Assembly: GCA_936450465.1 (NCBI GenBank)
Contig: OW388291.1
Coordinates: 39,210,873 to 39,274,872 of the forward strand
Source: Gibbula magus
Taxonomy: Eukaryota > Mollusca > Gastropoda > Trochida > Trochidae
Direction: 5' to 3'
DNA: 64,000 bases
In this document: piece after piece, positions 11,977 through 52,430 of the stretch
Numbering within the stretch: position 1 is the first letter of the stretch
Layout of the letters: each line of letters opens with the position of its first letter
Translations under genes and position numbers: made by a program
Notes under the pieces: model-generated
The model's database searches: none
Told to the model about the DNA's origin: nothing
The model's input: the letters and a program-made list of their open reading frames with translations, nothing else

Positions 11977-14900
11977 CAGCTTCCCGATACCATCTGACTG
12001 CGACGTGTCACTTGCCCTGTAATCAAATCCCTGATGGATCTTCTGGCTTTAATCATGTCATTTGTGGTCTGTGAGTTTCCATGAAGTTCCTGAAGCAGGT
12101 GGGCAATGTGTTGGAAATGCATCGCCAATGCAATAGCACCAGAGGCAGTGTCTATGGCATTAGGATACAAGTGGTAAGCGTGTGTTTTAACAGACAGAAG
12201 TGGAGTGTTTGCTTTGTGATTCCAAGCGATGGTAATGTGAAAGAAGGTTGTTTTTTCAGTTCGTCGAAGAAGAGATGTGAAAATTAAGGATCATGATGGC
12301 AATGGATTACTGACAAAAGAAGACGACCTTATTAGTATCGGTAATAGTGTTCGTTATTAATTATGCAAATATAGGATTGGGTACCATGAAAGTTAAACAC
12401 CCATGTCATCTTTGTCAAAATAGATTTGGATGGTTTACACAATTAAACATCCATACTTAGTTATTAGTTTGTTGTAATGGAATCATTCTTCATAATTCAT
12501 ATTAATGTGCATGGATGGTTTGATAATAATGTGATGGAAATATGATATTTCGGTTTGGGAATTAGTTACACGTTTACAACTGTAAGTCATTACAAAGCGT
12601 ACCACATTGGCTACATAATACAAGTCCATATCTATACTTCAGTACATTTTGAAGGTGAATGATTCCAATTTTCAGTCATCCGATAAATACTGCTTTCCGT
12701 TTGGAATGACCTATGGATACAACTCCATTTGCATACTGACCTTTATTAGCAAGTTGTAATCGCTTGTGACATATTTCAAGACAAATACACCTTAAACCAC
12801 CCAAGTAGAAGTAGAGACAGACTGGACAGACACTAAAACAAAACCAATATGGCAGTAGCATGATTACAGTGCTACAAATGTGATTTTGAAAGTTGATTTT
12901 AGGTTTAAATATTATTTGTTCATTTTCTTTTTTCATAGTATATATATATATATATATACCTGTATGAGATATTCAGTTTGTGACTTAATCCATGGCTCCC
13001 AACCACACTTGAATAGAATCACTATCACGAGCCTATACTAAACTAAATTAATTCTTTCAATTTTATGAAATTTTGAAAATAATCATAATGTTATCATAAT
13101 TATCCTTTAGAACATTATGTAAATAAGAAGAATAGTTCAATTTAATTTAAGATACTTATCCAGTAGTATTGTAATGTAATCTGTTTTTATTCCATTCATT
13201 TGAGAATTTCTTTTGCCAAACAAATGAATTATATACTCCATTATGCCAAAGTTCCAATCATTGCTAGACGGACTTAATAATCAATGAATACTTTAAATCG
13301 GCATTCGTTTGAAATACTGCAATTGAAATCATATAGAAAAGGTCAATGGCGTGAACTGATAGGATACAGCTTCATCAATCGTCTTAAAACTGAATACCTC
13401 TGAACTATGGTTAACCTACTATTTGAAACTCTTTTGCATGCAACAACTCATAAAAGTTGTATTCTTTTCAATTCAGTCATGGGGTTCTAAAGTTCTAAAT
13501 CATTCTTGAAAACCTCGACATAACAACTCAGTATTTTAAAATTTAATAAGTTTTCCTCTGAGATCTGTAGCTAAGAAATTGAAACAGATAGTTTGACTGT
13601 TGAATCTCAAAGACGTGGAAAACCAAAACCTTTTCAAAATTAAACAATTAGACGTAAGAATGGAATAGCAAGCCGTTTAAGTTATTGTAGCGACCATTCA
13701 TCGACACTGGAAAAGTTAATAAAAGGCAATACAATACATTCTATATGAAAATATTTATAACGTGTTCTTAACCCAATATTGGAGTGTTAATAAGTTATGA
13801 ATTTTCTTCAACCTTCACATAGTAATAACATGCAGGAATTCATTATATGATTGCATCATCACAATTTGCCTTTAATTGGTAACTGTTTCGTTTGTATATG
13901 TTATTGAGCTGGACGGGTTGTATCTTTATGTAATGGAATTCCTCTAAGGTACATACTCTGTGCATGGCAGCCATACCTCCTATAGCAAGCTGTACCCTTG
14001 TTTGTGCCTTTGACGCCCCTCATTGAGCTACCTTACCCGGGTACTTCTGTTGAATCGAAATTCGAAGGAACATTGAAGTTACAATTGCTTAAAGTTTCTT
14101 TTGTTTAGCCGTTCCAAGACAAGGGTTTTTTCAAATGTTTCTATTGCAAGAAGACGCCGTTTAATAGAGTAACGACACATTCAGACCTTGGTGACCAAAG
14201 ATTGAATAGTACCATTAATACAGGCATTTATTTCGTTTCCACAAAAACGTTCCTTTTATAGTTAATATAAATCACGATGACACTGAGTCAAAACAACGGC
14301 ATATTTTATTCAGCATTCATAAATAGCTATTTACAAATACAGTAATGCATGTATATATACAGAATGAGGTACGCATGATATTCATATATGACTATACTGC
14401 AGACATCCTATTCATATTATCTCTTGATTTTCATATCATAATCAACGCATTGAAACTCTTCATTCAAAAGGTATAATGGATAAATTTAAACGACCTTATC
14501 ATAACATAATAAATATATTGTTACGCAAATCAGTGTTTGTGTTTATTTTAATATTTGCATACACTCGTTCTTTCTAAAAATAGTAAGAAATATAATTGAC
14601 CGAAGAAATACTTTTTAAGGAATTTGCATTTGCCAAAATGTATTTTTATTTCCTCCGTTAAATCGATCCATCTATAAACGACCATGTCAAGAACCAAGTA
14701 TTGTACAATCAGTACAAGTAAACTGCAGAAGAAATGGTATTGAATACAATGAGTGTACAATTCACTGCCCACATGGAATATCTAAGTTTGATGTACCAAA
14801 TGGGGTGCATGTTATGACAATTAAACATTCCGTCAATGAATCAACGTCTTGCGTCGTAATTATCAATTACACGTTGGCAAAAATAGTTTTTGTTACACTT

Positions 14901-14992
14901 AATTTAATATGGGAGAAACTTTAAAACTCTGCGACAATATTCACACTTCTAGCATCTTGTATCTGCATTGTAAGTGTAAGTACTGTTTTGAG
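11977..14992. other. Intergenic DNA between convergent globin genes
   Basis: Very AT-rich, with a short (TA)n at about 12940-12957. No coding signal or complex repeat recognised. Confidence 0.45.
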
Positions 14993-15016
14993 TGACGTCA
15001 TTGAACAATGACGTCA
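14993..15016. promoter_or_regulatory. Two consensus CRE octamers in a 24-bp palindrome
   Basis: TGACGTCA at 14993-15000 and again at 15009-15016, separated by TTGAACAA. The 24 bp are almost a perfect palindrome. A further GGACGTCAT half-site follows at about 15032. CREB/ATF binding is inferred. No gene start is known next to it. Confidence 0.4.
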
Positions 15017-15032
15017 AAATCGATAGTGTCAG

Positions 15033-16985
15033 GACGTCATGAGAAGTCGCCCTGAGTAAGGATTTTCAATTCACAGTAACATTTCCATCACTATAGTCAT
15101 GTGGTGTTTAGTGAAAATATTGTTATATTGAGTTAAAAAAAATTTGCAATAAAGCGTGAAACAACTCGGGCTTCGGTCCAGTGCCGTAACTATAATAATT
15201 CAGCGCAATCTGTACTTTATTATAAAACACATGATAGTCCTTATTTCTTCAATATGCTCACGCATAACCGGAACCAGTTTATCAATATATACAGTGGCAC
15301 ATTTATAGTTATCAAAATGGAATGCATCTTCAAATCTAGATGAAATGCTATATTAAGAAAGTTGATCCTAAACAATAATGCTAACTAATGTGCAAATTTA
15401 AAGTTTACAACTAGACTTTTATCCGATAATTATTGACTCAATTTATTATAACTTCATACATAGTTCAAAAGGTAAAACATATTCTATTCTGAATGCAACG
15501 TACATTTTCTATGGTCATTATTGATAGCGCTATGCAGCTGTTGCAAAACCATGATATATATTATGAATGTTCTAAAACTTAATACGACGCCAATCAACAA
15601 ACATATTGCTATCAGAAAGAATATCACTAAACACGAAACCACTGTACACTCACTTTTATTTTTACCCGCATAAACCTTACCAAGTATTTAACTATTATCT
15701 CTTTAATATACATGTATATCTATATAATGCCCAAACATGTGTACACATCTCAAATATAACAAACAAATGTTTTTTATGTTATTTGTATGCAGGACAAAGT
15801 TCATGATTTCTTAAACTATAGAAACTACAGATTATTTATTCTTAACTCTCTTGTTTCTTGAATTAGAATGCATTTATTATTAATGGAAATAATATATTCT
15901 GATCAATAATGTTTTTTCAATAGAGAATTGTATACTGTATGTTAGTATGATGTTCAGTTCTCAACACAAAGAAGAACATAAAACTTTTGAATTGTTTAAA
16001 ATTACTGAGAAACAAACAGAGGTGAATGGTATAACGATGACGAGAAATTCAGTCTAAACTTCCAAAATAGTGACATTACATTAATCTTTAAATGTTCACT
16101 GATTGAAAAGGTTTACCAAGATTTGTACCAAAACATCAATGCATCTAAAACAATTGCCTCAAGTCGCGCACTGTGACATGGTGTTGGTTTCAATATAGCA
16201 AACTCAAATAGTTTCAAAACAAAGTGAGTTGCAACTAGCTTAATGGAAATAGACCATACATATTAAATAACCCACGATATTTCAGCCGAATTGTTACTCA
16301 AAACGTATACATTTGCACTTTACTTTTAATTTGTATAATTGTTCCCCATCAGTGACCGAGGTAAATATTTTTTAAATGACTATCTTGCAAAATCACACTT
16401 GGGCTATCTTTAAGGTATCTTGAAACATCTAGAATCATTATCTTTATTAATCATTATTGATGGTTCGGTTCATCACACACATCATAATGTCATCGACTTG
16501 TTTAACAAAAAGTTTTTTTCCAAGTTTTCCTGTTTTAGATGACATCACTATATGAATTTAAGTTTTATAACTGTTTTAGGTGTGCGCTGTTGAATAAAAC
16601 AAAATATATATAAAACAATGTTCAAACAACTATGCTAACAATTGCCGAGTTGGCAGTTGAGGAGACGAACAAGCTTGGGAAAAAACAACCGTAATGTAAA
16701 AATATGAATGAACTGTGGAACATCAATGGACACGACAAGGATCAAATAAATTACAATAGTACGTAAAGTAGCTTATATACTGTACATGCGGTGATAATCA
16801 CCATCTTCTTATACACTTGTACACTAGGTGTCTGTATATTGTATCACTCGACGCTTACAACTCCTTTTCTATATAACCAAATATAACCACATATATCCAA
16901 TGATCCACGTGAACAGGGAAACAACGCCGATGATTACAACACCAATCAGCGCCTGATTTGTGCCATTATAACTGTATGTAATCAC
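15033..16985. other. Non-coding stretch
   Basis: AT-rich intergenic DNA with no gene or repeat recognised. Confidence 0.4.
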
Positions 16986-16989
16986 TAGT

Positions 16990-18010
16990 TTACTTGGTCA
17001 ACCGACGAAGAATCCAACAATGATGACGATGTGAAATATTCTTCATTAATTTCAAATGGGCCACAGTCTCTGGTCAAAGGTCAACTTCGTTTGTCAACAG
17101 CTTACGTTTGATCAATTTCAAAGCGAGCATCACATGTACAGCCATGTTGATTCCAAAAAGTATTCGTCAACGGAAAAATCAGGTCATCAATTTCATTTGT
17201 CAGTTTCAAACCGATCATCATCCCCGTATGTCAATCGATGAAGTAGATACCAAGAACGATGACACTTTTAAAATGTATTGAGATCAATGTAAAAATCATC
17301 TCCAGTGGTATTTGGAAAAAAGTTGATCGTCATCATCCCCTTGGCCAAAGACTGAAGTAGATTCGAGAAAGGTAAAGTTTATGTAATTTAATGTATTCTG
17401 ATCCATTTAAAAATGTATACCAGAGGAGACTCATTAGATCAATATTGTCCATGGATGTATTGAACTCCGAGAATGGTGAAGTTTAAACCTCATAGAGATC
17501 ACTAATTCCTTTTGTCAACTTATGAAGTAAATTCCAAAATGATGAGTTATTTAAAATGTATTGAGATCAACTTCAAAGATCACCTCCAGTGATCTTTTGA
17601 ATAAGTCGATCACCATTCCCATTTGTCATCGGATGAAGTAGATTCTAAGAACGAAGATTCAACGATGTCTCCAATCTCCAATGGTGTACTTATAAACGGT
17701 TGTTTACGATAATAGTACAATTGAAATATCATTTATATTAGAATAAAACAGTCCCGTTTGTCGACCAATGAAGTAGATTACAAGAATAAAGAGATATTTC
17801 ACATTTATTAATAAATTTCAATGATAACATCATCTCCATTTACAACGGAAGAAGTACATCGACATCATCCTGGGTCAGCGGTTGAAACAGGTTCATAGAA
17901 TCCAAATAATCCTTCATCAACATCGGCCAATGAGAGACGTTGATTCCAAAAATGATGACGAACTTGAAATGTAGTTTGATCCACTTCACAGATTTCATAA
18001 CTGATTATAT
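16990..18010. repeat. Degenerate tandem array, about 110-140-bp units
   Basis: The theme GTCAACCGATGAAGTAGATT then CAAGAATGATGA and AAATGTATTGAGATCAACTT recurs near 17000, 17229, 17345, 17515, 17620, 17757 and 17920 with many changes. It lies directly downstream of the minus-strand globin stop (18136) and may overlap its 3' UTR. Confidence 0.5.
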
Positions 18011-18135
18011 CCATCAAAGAAGATAATGATGAGACGTGTTACAATCAGATATGAACACCACACACTTTGAACGCCGTTTTCAGCCTCGCACTGGACGTTT
18101 AATGATAAGCTCACGTTCATTACAAACTTCACACA

Positions 18136-46754
<28,619 letters not shown>

Positions 46755-46781
46755 AGCCGCTTTATTATTGATCCACGCTCA

Positions 46782-47519
46782 GCTCTCCCGTACAACCCAC
46801 CGTAGCAGTTAGAGGCAGCAAAACACGTTGGTCAATTTCTGTCATATGGCTGGAGTCCTAGTTAGTGTACTTTTGAATGACTGCTATATTGTTTATAATT
46901 GTCCCAGAGACTTTGTCATTGATTGATATCATGCATCTGTTTGCATATGCAGTTTCCTTCACCTGAAAAAATACAGAACGATGAGCGATTATATTTACAT
47001 AAATTGAAAGAATCATGAGTGCCTCAAAGGCTTATAACCATATTAGCATGACAAATTGGATGATTACCGTATTTTTCTTTTCCTGTATCTTATCATTCTT
47101 AATCGCTTGAATATATAAGCCATTGTTCCGGATGGAACTGATAGAAATAGCAAATCGTTGAAGAAAGCGAAATACATAAGTGGCATATTTTCAGAAAATC
47201 CCAGACGGTGAAAAACTCTACATTTCAGAAACGTCGAGAGACGTTTAAAATGCTAAAAATATAAAAGCATCAAAACGCACTGCCCATCATTCCCATAAAA
47301 CGAGAGATACATATACACGTATGCGATTACATTTGAGCAGCTGTTACCAATACATTAACATGACATTTTATTCTATTTATGCGACTAAAACCGGGACACC
47401 GGATATCAAGATATCGATAGTTTGTAGTCATATGAATTTGATTATTTATATTTTCGTAACTCTATATGTTCATTTTGTTTTAATTACAGACAGGAAATTT
47501 TTTCGTGTTATTGCAGATT
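46782..47519. other. Upstream flank of the globin gene
   Basis: Sequence before the globin start. I see no clear TATA box at a convincing distance and no CpG-rich island. A 5' UTR intron cannot be excluded. Confidence 0.35.
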
Positions 47520-47612
47520 CACAGTACAAAAAGTGCTGGAATCCGCTTGCCGGATCCTGCCGGATTCTCCCAAAAATTGGATTCCACGGATTCCACCACT
47601 TTTTGTCCTGTG
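47520..47612. mobile_element. 93-bp miniature TIR element
   Basis: The 26-bp ends match with two mismatches (left starts CACAGTACAAAAAGTGCTGG; right inverse starts CACAGGACAAAAAGTGGTGG). ATT flanks both sides, a possible 3-bp duplication. Confidence 0.65.
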
Positions 47613-47639
47613 ATTTTATTCAAGAACATAAAGATTACT

Positions 47640-47760
47640 AATACAAATGACCTTATAAATAAGTACATAAACCGTAGAAATCCAGAGAGTCGAGTGCACT
47701 GTGGGTGTACTTCAGGGCTGTTGTCATCCCCCTTACTTATTCAATGTAAATGAACTCTTA
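47640..47760 (+). pseudogene. LINE reverse transcriptase scrap (GVPQGC-like)
   Basis: 47692-47757 reads TVGVLQGCCHPPYLFNVNEL, close to the conserved RT block with GVPQGC, LSP and LFN. A weaker RT-like string with VGFAQGFLLLPYLF follows at about 48185-48235. Both are short and decayed. Confidence 0.5.
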
Positions 47761-49268
47761 TTTTTGAAAACATTTAAAAGTATTAATATTAGCTTTGTAT
47801 CATAAGTTATTTGCTTAACGTGCTTAATGCTATCGTGGAAGGCATTGTATACAAAATTTAAGACGTATGACGTTCTCAAGAGGCATAATAAGGCATGATC
47901 TAGTATACCGATTCATTAGTTATCATGTACATTTAATTAGTAATGCAATATAATTAAAGAAGTAAGGTGCCACCTTCTTGCAGTGATATTTTCAGAACCC
48001 TTCATTCTGCCATGATAACATATAGTAAGAATGATATGGCGTGAGTGAGTTATTTTGTAGCACCGCTTGAGTAATATTTTTTATTATTATAATTGTCTAA
48101 TTTCGAAAAGAAATAATTGCAAAAGCAATGAAAAATACAATTATACTGATATGTGGAATCAAGTACAAGTAAACTTTATAGTAGATGTAGGTTTTGCTCA
48201 GGGTTTTCTTCTTTTACCGTACTTATTTCAGTATGTTTTAATTTCTCCTTCATACATGTTAATGTACACTCAAGACAAAAGTGAGCATGGCTCACATACC
48301 CCCGCCATCCGTCCATTTGAGTATTATAGAGGTTTTATGGCTCTTAGTTTCAATTACTGTTGACAAAATATTATTTCGGGATTGGCTTTCGAACGGTACT
48401 TTCGAAGAGCATTGTCAGGAGTACTCTTTCCCACAATTTCATTTACCACAGTGAAATTGTTTCCGAGAAAACTTGTCCCAAAGTACAATTACGGATTCAA
48501 GGATCATAACTCCTTATATTTGGGGACTCGATAAAAAGCCTTGTTAGGAGTACCCGCAATCAACATGTCATTTACATGTTGAATAGTTCAGAAAAAGTTT
48601 GTCATCACTGAACACAAAATAACTCCATAAAGTGACGTTATCATGGAAACGACAACGATCTCAACACTGTGCTAGACACATCGTAAACAACTATGCAGAT
48701 TTCAATGATGTAAACTAATACAGTTTTTGACAATAGGACACAATAACTATAATTCTGGTACTTGTATCTTGGTACTGATCACCTTAACAAGCATACTATT
48801 TGAGAAGGTGAGACAGCGTTATAAAGACTGGACATTCTCGTGTAAATCACTGACATTATCAGGATCCACTGAAGTCTTCCATCGTACTAAACATTTGATA
48901 TCTTTCATTTTTTGTCTTGATTCCCATAGGAAGGACTTCGTTTCACAAAATATATGACTTGCGGAAACATTATATCCTGGAGCTGAGGTGTTACTGCTTT
49001 TTATTCCGCACTTTGTTATCAGATTCCTGATCCCCGGAGATGGCGCTATGTGCTTCAAACCTCCATTTTCTTCTGTCGCTATCGTGGGAGTTCCACAATT
49101 TCAAAGAGATTTTCAACGGCTGCGAGTTATTGGTTTTCTTCACATTCAAGAAGACTGAACATTTCCAAAATGTTGTTTTTTCGTTGTTTTTTCAATCACA
49201 CGTAAAGAAGCTTAATCTTTTTCATAAAACTATTTAAAAAGTGCGAAACCGTACTTGTTAATAGACAT
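47761..49268. other. Non-coding stretch
   Basis: No supported gene. Short open frames on both strands near 48727-49237 have no recognisable motif. Confidence 0.35.
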
Positions 49269-49312
49269 ATGTTTGAAACAACAGATGTGAAATAATTCAC
49301 GTTTCAAACATT
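49269..49312. repeat. 44-bp foldback
   Basis: ATGTTTGAAAC and, inverted, GTTTCAAACAT, with an inner GTGAA/TTCAC pair. Confidence 0.6.
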
Positions 49313-49860
49313 TGCTTTGATATCCAACATTCAACTACCCCCGCAAAGTCACACAAGTCTCAATCACTAGCTAAATAAGCCTTACTGCATTTCGTTTACA
49401 TTTTTGTGCTAGCGTAACAGCGCATAAGTTCAGGAGCATCCAGCTGCTACAAGTACGCTAACACAGACACACTAACGAAATAAGGTTGATACTGACACGA
49501 GTTATTACTTGTGAGCGAAGTGATTAGATGTTAGGAAACGAGTCAGTGTTCAAAATGTGAATGTACGGTAATACAAAGATACTCCAACCACATGTGTCAA
49601 ACAAAACTATCTTTCTTAGTAATAATAACCCAAACGTTTACTAAAGAACTATTTTTAAAGTAATAAGGTGCAGATTATATGCTATCTATGGGTGCAGTTC
49701 TTTGAATATTCAAATAATATTTCCATTAAAAATACAAGTGTCAATATTCGTTTTAAAACAGAAGAGACATATCAAATGAACATATCATTAAGATAGTGAA
49801 TAAATGCAACATTGTCCTGTTTGTGATCACAGTATTTGCAATAGTACAAATACTTTCTTC

Positions 49861-49930
49861 GGGACAAGTTCCTTAAGGGATTCGAACCCATGCCATCAGT
49901 CAAGCACATATCGCCAGAACTAACTGTCCC
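49861..49930 (-). repeat. tRNA-like sequence with B box
   Basis: The minus strand starts GGGACAG and ends TTGTCCC (seven paired bases with one wobble) and has GGTTCGAATCC (49878-49888). Extra bases between T arm and acceptor make it a SINE head or pseudogene, not a normal tRNA. Confidence 0.4.
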
Positions 49931-49987
49931 AACACCTCATGTAAGAGAATGTAATGCAAGTTCATGAGGTGCTCCATCTACTCATAG

Positions 49988-50275
49988 GCAATTCTTGTCT
50001 ACTGTTTGGGTAAACAAATTTCGAATGAAATATATCAAATATGTTATCAGGTTTCATTTTTCCATTACCAATTTTTGTCTATTGTTGGGGTTAAACAAAA
50101 AGAAATATATGAAATATATTATCAGGGGTCTATTTTCCCCATAGCATATTCTTGTCTTAATTGGGGTAAACAAATGCAAACATAAATATGTGAAATATAC
50201 TATCCGGTGTTCGATTTTTCCCTAACTAATTCTTGTCTTATGTTGGGGTAAACAAAAAGAGATATATAAACTATA
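49988..50275. repeat. Degenerate 77-81-bp tandem repeat, four copies
   Basis: ATTCTTGTCT(T)A.TGTTGGGGTAAACAAA starts at about 49991, 50071, 50148 and 50229, each followed by GAAATATATNAAATAT. Confidence 0.75.
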
Positions 50276-50952
50276 TCAAGAACATCAATGAAGTGTAAAG
50301 TTTCATGAAGAGAAACATTTAATATCAAAATGTTATGTCCTGAAATGAAAACAAACGATTGATATCTGATGTTAGTGATACACAATCTCAAACGACTTTC
50401 TTGATTGAAATACATTATCCTTTGATTATGACATCATAATGTTGTATAAAGGAATAACACCAAAAGACACTATTGTCGTGCTGACGTGTTAATTAGATGA
50501 CGGTATATATCGACGTTACGTTATGTGACGTTATTATGCGGCAACTAGCCATGCAGTGTGCGTGTCAGTCGCTCAGGCTCATGTCAACTTGGTTTATGTC
50601 TTATACTTGACATTAACTACGGTGACATGTATTTAACATTGTAATTTGAATACATCGCCATTCACAAATAGACTATCTTCAATCGCACAAATTGCATGAA
50701 TCAGTGTCCTTCCTCTTTGTGGCAAACTGACGATGCGTGACGTTATATACTGAGAGGCGTAAAATACATATTTACAACAATCAACTGTAAATAATAAGCA
50801 ACACGGCACAAGTTATCATACCTACTTCATAAATGCAAGAAAGTGTACTCCATGGGACACACACGACTGAAACAACAACACCATGTGTCCAGAACCCAAC
50901 TAATCTGCACAACTTTTGAAAAATAAATTGTTAAAAGAATGAAAAACACGCT

Positions 50953-52430
50953 TTGAAAAGATCGTTGTTTTGGATTACCCTACTAATTTTGCTTTTTTGG
51001 TCAATAGGCCAATATGCTGATGATACTGAATTATTTCTTGACGGTACAGAGGACAGTTTATATGCAGCTATTGAAACAATAAATACATTTTACAAGATGT
51101 CAGGTTTGAAAATATATGTAGATAACACTAAAGCAATCTGGATTGGCTCAATGGCAGGTAGAAAGGAAAAACTATCTGAAAGTTTGAATATTCAATGGTA
51201 CAATGGAAAGTTTCAAGTGCTTGAAATAAAATTTACCCCAAACCGTGCTAATCTTTGCTAAATTGATACAAGAAAAAGACTGGAAGAAATGAAGAGACTA
51301 CTAGCAGTATGGAGAAAAAACATTAAACATTGATAGGAAAAATTACTGTTCTAAAAACATTGGCCCTCTCAAGTTGGTACACATTTTCAGTTCATTGCCT
51401 AATCATCAAGATGACTTTATTAAATCTCTTGAACAGATCTTTTTTCAAATGTATCTGGAATGACAAAAAAGATAAAATAAAAAGGATAACAATGAAAAGA
51501 GTAAAGACTGATGGCGGATTGGGTATGGTTGATATACAATCATTCATCAAAGCTCTGAAGTTATCCACTCTTAGACTTTACTGTAAAAATTATCTCATAA
51601 TGATCCCTGAAGCATACCTTATAACAAAATCTTCAAATATGGACAACTTATTCAACATTGAAAACCCTTAATGGAAAAATGTTTTTGGAGCATGGAATAG
51701 TTATTGTAAAATGTTTAATGTTGAGTCAGACAGTATTGATCATATTCTTGCTCAACCATAATTATAATCCATGCTTTATTATTAAACATTGGGCTGATAA
51801 GGATTTATTGACAGTAAAAGACTTATGTGATGAACATGGATTTATACCTTTTGATGAATTAGTCATAATTTAAAATAAGAGGAACAGTATTAGACTATTA
51901 TTATCTGCTACACATCCTACCTGATTCTTTAAAAAATATTATTAAAGGGACAAGAATCATTCCTTCTTGTAACTTATAAATAAATATTTATCAAAGTAAT
52001 ATTCTAAAACATTCCAAAGGTTCAAGATTATTCTATGATCGGCTAATTTCCAAAAACAATAAACTTAGAATTTTGTACTAAATGGGAAATGCTGTTTTTA
52101 AATGTTTAATGTTTATAGAACCTCTTGATTTTCAACACAGATTTTGCCTAGAATTATTTATACTGAGATATATATTTATAATAATAGAATTATAATTACT
52201 GAGAATGAATTTGATTGACAATGATTTGTGAAGTTTTTGTAAGGCTTCTTCAGAGAGCATATGTCATGTTTATAGGGAATTTGACGAAACTGCAAAATTT
52301 TGGAATGAGTTAGAACTCTGGATCAATAACTTTTTAATTCAAAAAGTAAAAATTACAAGTTTGCTTTCTTGCTCGTTTTGTGACGTCATACACTAACGAA
52401 TTAAGAAGTCACAGAAGGTAAATCAAATTG
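50953..52430 (+). pseudogene. LINE ORF2 fragment: RT palm (YADD) to zinc knuckle
   Basis: A frame at 50953-51261 holds the RT catalytic motif YADD (codons 51013-51024) followed by TELFLDGTEDSL and the downstream MSGLKI block. After a stop and frameshift, 51330-51671 carries GKITVLKTLALSSW and the DGGLGMVDIQ block typical after RT in non-LTR elements. 51658-51873 continues in another frame. At about 52230-52330 a decayed knuckle reads SFCKASSESICHVYREF (first Cys now a stop). No 5' part (endonuclease) is seen. Dead copy. Confidence 0.85.
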
